From: Anaerolineaceae bacterium
GTDB taxonomy: Bacteria > Chloroflexota > Anaerolineae > Anaerolineales > Anaerolineaceae
NCBI GenBank assembly: GCA_017995665.1
Contig: JAGOIM010000087.1
Coordinates: 1-6,527 of the forward strand
DNA: 6,527 nt
Direction: 5' to 3'
Shown: positions 6,468 to 6,527 of the stretch, in pieces
Layout of the letters: every line of letters begins with the position of its first letter
Numbering within the stretch: position 1 is the stretch's first letter
Notes under the pieces: generated by a model
What the model saw: the letters and a program-made list of their open reading frames with translations, nothing else
What the model was told of the DNA's origin: nothing
Database searches by the model: none
Translations under genes and position numbers: made by a program

Positions 6468-6527
6468 ATGGAACGGCAAAACAATTTGGAGGATAACCCT
6501 ACCGTTTTGGAGGCATTGCGTAAGTGG
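6468..6527 (+). CDS. Possible start of a further gene (partial, unknown product)
   Basis: ATG at 6468 opens a frame of 20 codons that runs off the window; the visible peptide is MERQNNLEDNPTVLEALRKW. An in-frame TAG at 6462-6464 rules out a longer upstream extension. AGG at 6463-6465 gives only a weak ribosome-binding site. No terminator is seen between the FkbM stop and this ATG, so it may continue the operon. The fragment is too short to recognise. A later start is possible because GGAGG occurs at 6488-6492 and again at 6509-6513. Confidence 0.45.
   Translation, partial: MERQNNLEDNPTVLEALRKW

Overview
The window looks like ordinary bacterial chromosome of moderate, roughly mid-40s % GC (estimated by eye). 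The protein sequences, especially LepA and the first methyltransferase, read most like Chloroflexota of the Anaerolineae type. That placement is an impression from sequence style, not a search result. I see no mobile element, CRISPR array, tRNA or rRNA.

Layout. On the minus strand, positions 1-666 hold the first 222 codons of a UbiA-superfamily membrane prenyltransferase. It most resembles decaprenyl-phosphate phosphoribosyltransferase, and its C-terminus lies beyond the window start. A 197-bp divergent intergenic region (667-863) follows. It carries a 21-bp imperfect palindrome and -10-like boxes close to both start codons. On the plus strand, 864-6447 is one tightly packed run of five genes: lepA (elongation factor 4), a multi-pass flippase-like protein of the LPG-synthase-TM/UPF0104 family, a family-4 glycosyltransferase, a class I SAM-dependent methyltransferase and an FkbM-family methyltransferase. 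Neighbouring genes overlap by 1, 4, 8 and 4 nt, so they are very probably one translationally coupled operon. A sixth reading frame may begin at 6468 and runs off the end.

How the genes may work together. The four genes behind lepA form a plausible cassette for making, methylating and moving a lipid-linked or surface glycan. The divergent polyprenyl-phosphate-modifying enzyme fits the same envelope theme. lepA is the outlier: a conserved translation factor sits as the promoter-proximal gene of a glycan-type operon. The substrate and product of the cassette cannot be read from this sequence. Nothing here amounts to clear evidence of a wholly new system. The items most worth checking are the lepA-glycan linkage, the intergenic palindrome and the possible leaderless starts.
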